Source of the DNA: Oscillospiraceae bacterium
GTDB lineage: Bacteria; Bacillota; Clostridia; Oscillospirales; Acutalibacteraceae
Direction: 5' to 3'
NCBI GenBank assembly: GCA_015066565.1
Contig: SVOB01000001.1
Location: 186,001-250,000 of the forward strand
Length of the DNA stretch: 64,000 bases
The position numbers and the translations under genes are program-made. Under the pieces are notes generated by a model. It worked only from the letters and a program-made list of their open reading frames with translations, did not search any database and was not told where the DNA came from. How positions within the stretch are numbered: position 1 is the first letter of the stretch; every line of letters begins with the position of its first letter. Positions 62,328 through 64,000 of this stretch are shown piece after piece.

Positions 62328-62446
62328 TTGTTTTTCCTCCTTATTATCCGCCGCAACGGTTTAACGTTTCAGGCAACAAAGAAGCATTAAGTAAAGTAAA
62401 TTTTACCTCTTTGCTAAGCTGAAAAATGCCGTCACGTGTGAAATGC
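62328..62446 (-). promoter_or_regulatory. rpsB leader, possibly autoregulatory
   Basis: About 118 nt separate the predicted start from rpsB. The minus-strand sequence contains complementary GCAAAGA and TCTTTGTTGC, enclosing a smaller GTAAA/TTTAC pairing, then AACGTTAAACCGTT near the ribosome binding site. Ribosomal-protein leaders often bind their own product; whether this one does is unproven. Confidence 0.4.
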
Positions 62447-62452
62447 CTTGAT

Positions 62453-62481
62453 ATTTTATCACCTTTTACTATATAATGCAA
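62453..62481 (-). promoter_or_regulatory. SigA promoter of rpsB-tsf
   Basis: Minus-strand TTGCAT (62476-62481) and TAAAAT (62453-62458) with 17-bp spacing. It lies between the stop of the metallo-hydrolase gene and rpsB. Confidence 0.7.
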
Positions 62482-62508
62482 GGATTTTTTATAAAAAATC
62501 AAAGTTTT

Positions 62509-63459
62509 TTAATATCTTTTTCCCTTTTCAAACCAGCAATAAAGCTTTTCTCCGTCACTGCCGATAACAATATCACCGTTCAAATCGGTCCTGAGTATTG
62601 CGGAATCAAGCTTTTTAAGCGAATACAAAACGTTTTCGCCGGGATGGCCGTATTCGTTATCATAGCCGCAGGAAATAACGGAAACAAGAGGATGAACAGC
62701 TTTTAAAAATTCCTTTCCCGAAGCGTTAGGACTGCCGTGATGACCTATTTTTAACACGTCACATTCAAGATTGAATTTACTGTCAAGCAAATTCTTTTCG
62801 GTAATGCTTTCCGCATCGCCCATAAACATAAATGAGGTTTCTTTGTAATCAAGCCTTATAACAGCAGACATTTCATTGACATTTTCGTTTTCCGCAATCG
62901 GAGAAAGAACAGTAAAAACTGCTTCCCCGAGCTTATAGATATCCCCTGCTCTTGCGGCAAAAACAGGTATCTTCATTTTTGAAATTTTATTTAAAAGGAA
63001 TATGTAATCTTCATCATCCTTATAGTATTTTTCATCAATTTCAGGCATAAGGATGTTCTTAACTTCAATTAAATCAAGAATTCTGACTGCGCCGCCGTAA
63101 TGGTCGGAATGCGGATGGGTAATTACAAGATAATCAACCGAACGGACATTATGACTTAAAAGATATTTACAAATATTATCCCCGTCAATACTGTTTCCGG
63201 TATCAATCAGCATATTGCCGTTATCAGTTTTTATAAGAGTACTGTCGCCCTGACCGACGTCAATAAAATGAACAGACAAGCTCTTGTTTTCAGCGTCATT
63301 GAGCTTGCCTGATGCAACAAGGTTAATGTTGCTGTTCCAGGTTGACAACCCGAGAAGAGACGGAAAATACGTTTTAATAAACGAAAACGCAAGGAATACA
63401 GCAACAATAACCGCAAATATTATTTTTTGTGTTTTTGTAAGTTTATTTAAGAATTTCAT
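62509..63459 (-). CDS. ComEC/Rec2-like metallo-beta-lactamase-fold hydrolase
   Basis: 316 residues. A membrane anchor or signal segment (IIFAVIVAVFLAFSFI) precedes a metallo-beta-lactamase domain with HFIDVGQGDSTLI, the metal motif ITHPHSDHYGG, FMFMGDAES and KIGHHGSPNAS. The domain resembles the nuclease-like C-terminal part of the competence protein ComEC, but the channel part is absent. It is probably an exported or membrane-tethered hydrolase acting on nucleic acid or cell-wall phosphodiesters. Substrate is unknown. It begins 8 bp after the ftsK stop, without a strong binding site. Confidence 0.82.
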   Translation of the reverse strand: MKFLNKLTKTQKIIFAVIVAVFLAFSFIKTYFPSLLGLSTWNSNINLVASGKLNDAENKSLSVHFIDVGQGDSTLIKTDNGNMLIDTGNSIDGDNICKYLLSHNVRSVDYLVITHPHSDHYGGAVRILDLIEVKNILMPEIDEKYYKDDEDYIFLLNKISKMKIPVFAARAGDIYKLGEAVFTVLSPIAENENVNEMSAVIRLDYKETSFMFMGDAESITEKNLLDSKFNLECDVLKIGHHGSPNASGKEFLKAVHPLVSVISCGYDNEYGHPGENVLYSLKKLDSAILRTDLNGDIVIGSDGEKLYCWFEKGKRY

Positions 63460-63467
63460 TAATTTTA

Positions 63468-64000
63468 TCAGAAAATATTATTTCCCGTTGACTCGCTTTC
63501 GGAAATAACCTGCTCTTCATCTTCTGAAGCAGAATTATTAACCCCGTAATCAGTCCCATCCGACGACATAGCATTCATTTCAAGCCACTGCTGTTTGGAA
63601 ATCAGAACCTTTCTCGGTTTGCTTCCTTCATAGGGACCGACAATATTTCTCTGTTCAAGCTCGTCAACAATTCTTGCGGCTCTTGCATAGCCGAGTTTCA
63701 GCTTTCTCTGGAGTAAGGTTGTAGAAGCCATCTGAGCCTCAACGACAACCTCAATTGCTTTCGGAAGCATCTCGTCGGCATCTGAATCGCCCGCTTCAAC
63801 ATCACTTGACTTTTTCTTATCCTTAGCCGCCGCCTGACGCTCAATTTCCTGGATAACTTCGTCGTCATAAGAGGTTTCGCCCTGTTTTTTAATAAAATTA
63901 ACTACGTCCTCTACCTCTTTATCGGAAACAAAAGCTCCCTGAACGCGAATCGGCTTAACAGCGCTGATAGGATTGTAAAGCAAATCGCCTTTACCTAAAA
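63468..64000 (-). CDS. FtsK/SpoIIIE DNA translocase, C-terminal part
   Basis: The gene enters from the right edge; 177 C-terminal codons are visible, with no start in the window. LGKGDLLYNPISAVKPIRVQG is the end of the RecA-like motor (written here as LGKGDLLYNP then ISAVKPIRVQG). After a Lys/Asp-rich linker comes the winged-helix gamma domain (ASTTLLQRKLKLGYARAARI and VDELEQRNIVGP), which reads KOPS/SRS-type polarity sequences. An acidic Ser-rich tail of about 40 residues ends it. It pumps DNA through the septum in division or sporulation; vegetative FtsK versus SpoIIIE cannot be told from this part. Confidence 0.93.
   Translation of the reverse strand, partial: LGKGDLLYNPISAVKPIRVQGAFVSDKEVEDVVNFIKKQGETSYDDEVIQEIERQAAAKDKKKSSDVEAGDSDADEMLPKAIEVVVEAQMASTTLLQRKLKLGYARAARIVDELEQRNIVGPYEGSKPRKVLISKQQWLEMNAMSSDGTDYGVNNSASEDEEQVISESESTGNNIF

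Overview
The window reads as a chromosomal segment of an AT-rich, endospore-forming, anaerobic Firmicute of class Clostridia, probably near Oscillospiraceae/Ruminococcaceae. The evidence is a full spoIIIAA-AH operon, spoIIM, a CwlD-type cortex amidase, an FtsK/SpoIIIE translocase, a T-box, ZTP and manganese riboswitches, strong AGGAGG ribosome binding sites and short operon spacing. Species-level placement is inference. I see no insertion sequence, prophage, CRISPR array, tRNA or rRNA. The only recombinase gene is a Xer-like tyrosine recombinase.

Layout. 1-1131 (minus): 5' part of a P-type cation ATPase behind a yybP-ykoY manganese riboswitch. 1217-10867: pyrC-carA-carB-pyrK-pyrD-pyrF-pyrE-pyrB, the whole UMP pathway in one operon. 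10909-23567: a ZTP riboswitch, then purE-purC-purF-like-purM-purN-purO-purV-glyA-purD-purL. 23578-29280: a membrane acyltransferase-like protein, then uvrB-uvrA. 29283-32113 (minus): a YfhO-type membrane protein. 32131-36895: spoIIIAA-AH behind a likely SigE promoter. 36901-46271: nusB, a TsaD-like protein, xseA-xseB, ispA, dxs, tlyA, nadK, argR, recN. 46268-47832: T-box and tyrS. 47866-48820: an ECF-type sigma factor and a putative membrane anti-sigma partner. 48835-51630 (minus): asd-dapA-dapB. 51728-55481: queA-tgt, yajC, a TIGR04086-like membrane protein, spoIIM. 55461-57054 (minus): a tyrosine recombinase with a long AT-rich gene-free upstream region. 57055-64000 (minus): a small hypothetical protein, a DUF6873-like protein, radA, cwlD, tsf, rpsB, a ComEC-like metallo-hydrolase and the 3' end of ftsK/spoIIIE.

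How the genes fit together. The first 23 kb makes pyrimidine and purine nucleotides. Carbamoyl phosphate and PRPP feed both UMP and IMP, and glyA inside the purine operon supplies one-carbon units for PurN and PurV. The last two IMP steps are split between a PurO-type cyclohydrolase and a stand-alone AICAR formyltransferase instead of bifunctional PurH. The PurF-like protein has lost its glutaminase nucleophile but keeps its PRPP site and Fe-S cysteines. The middle block is the conserved Firmicute spoIIIA-to-recN neighbourhood, in shortened form.

Most unusual points: the degenerate PurF, PyrB carrying only the zinc module of PyrI, an EF-Ts with a 60-70 residue insertion, a TsaD paralogue between nusB and xseA, a nested palindromic leader before nusB, and the roughly 700-bp gene-free region beside the recombinase. 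No wholly new multi-gene system is evident.
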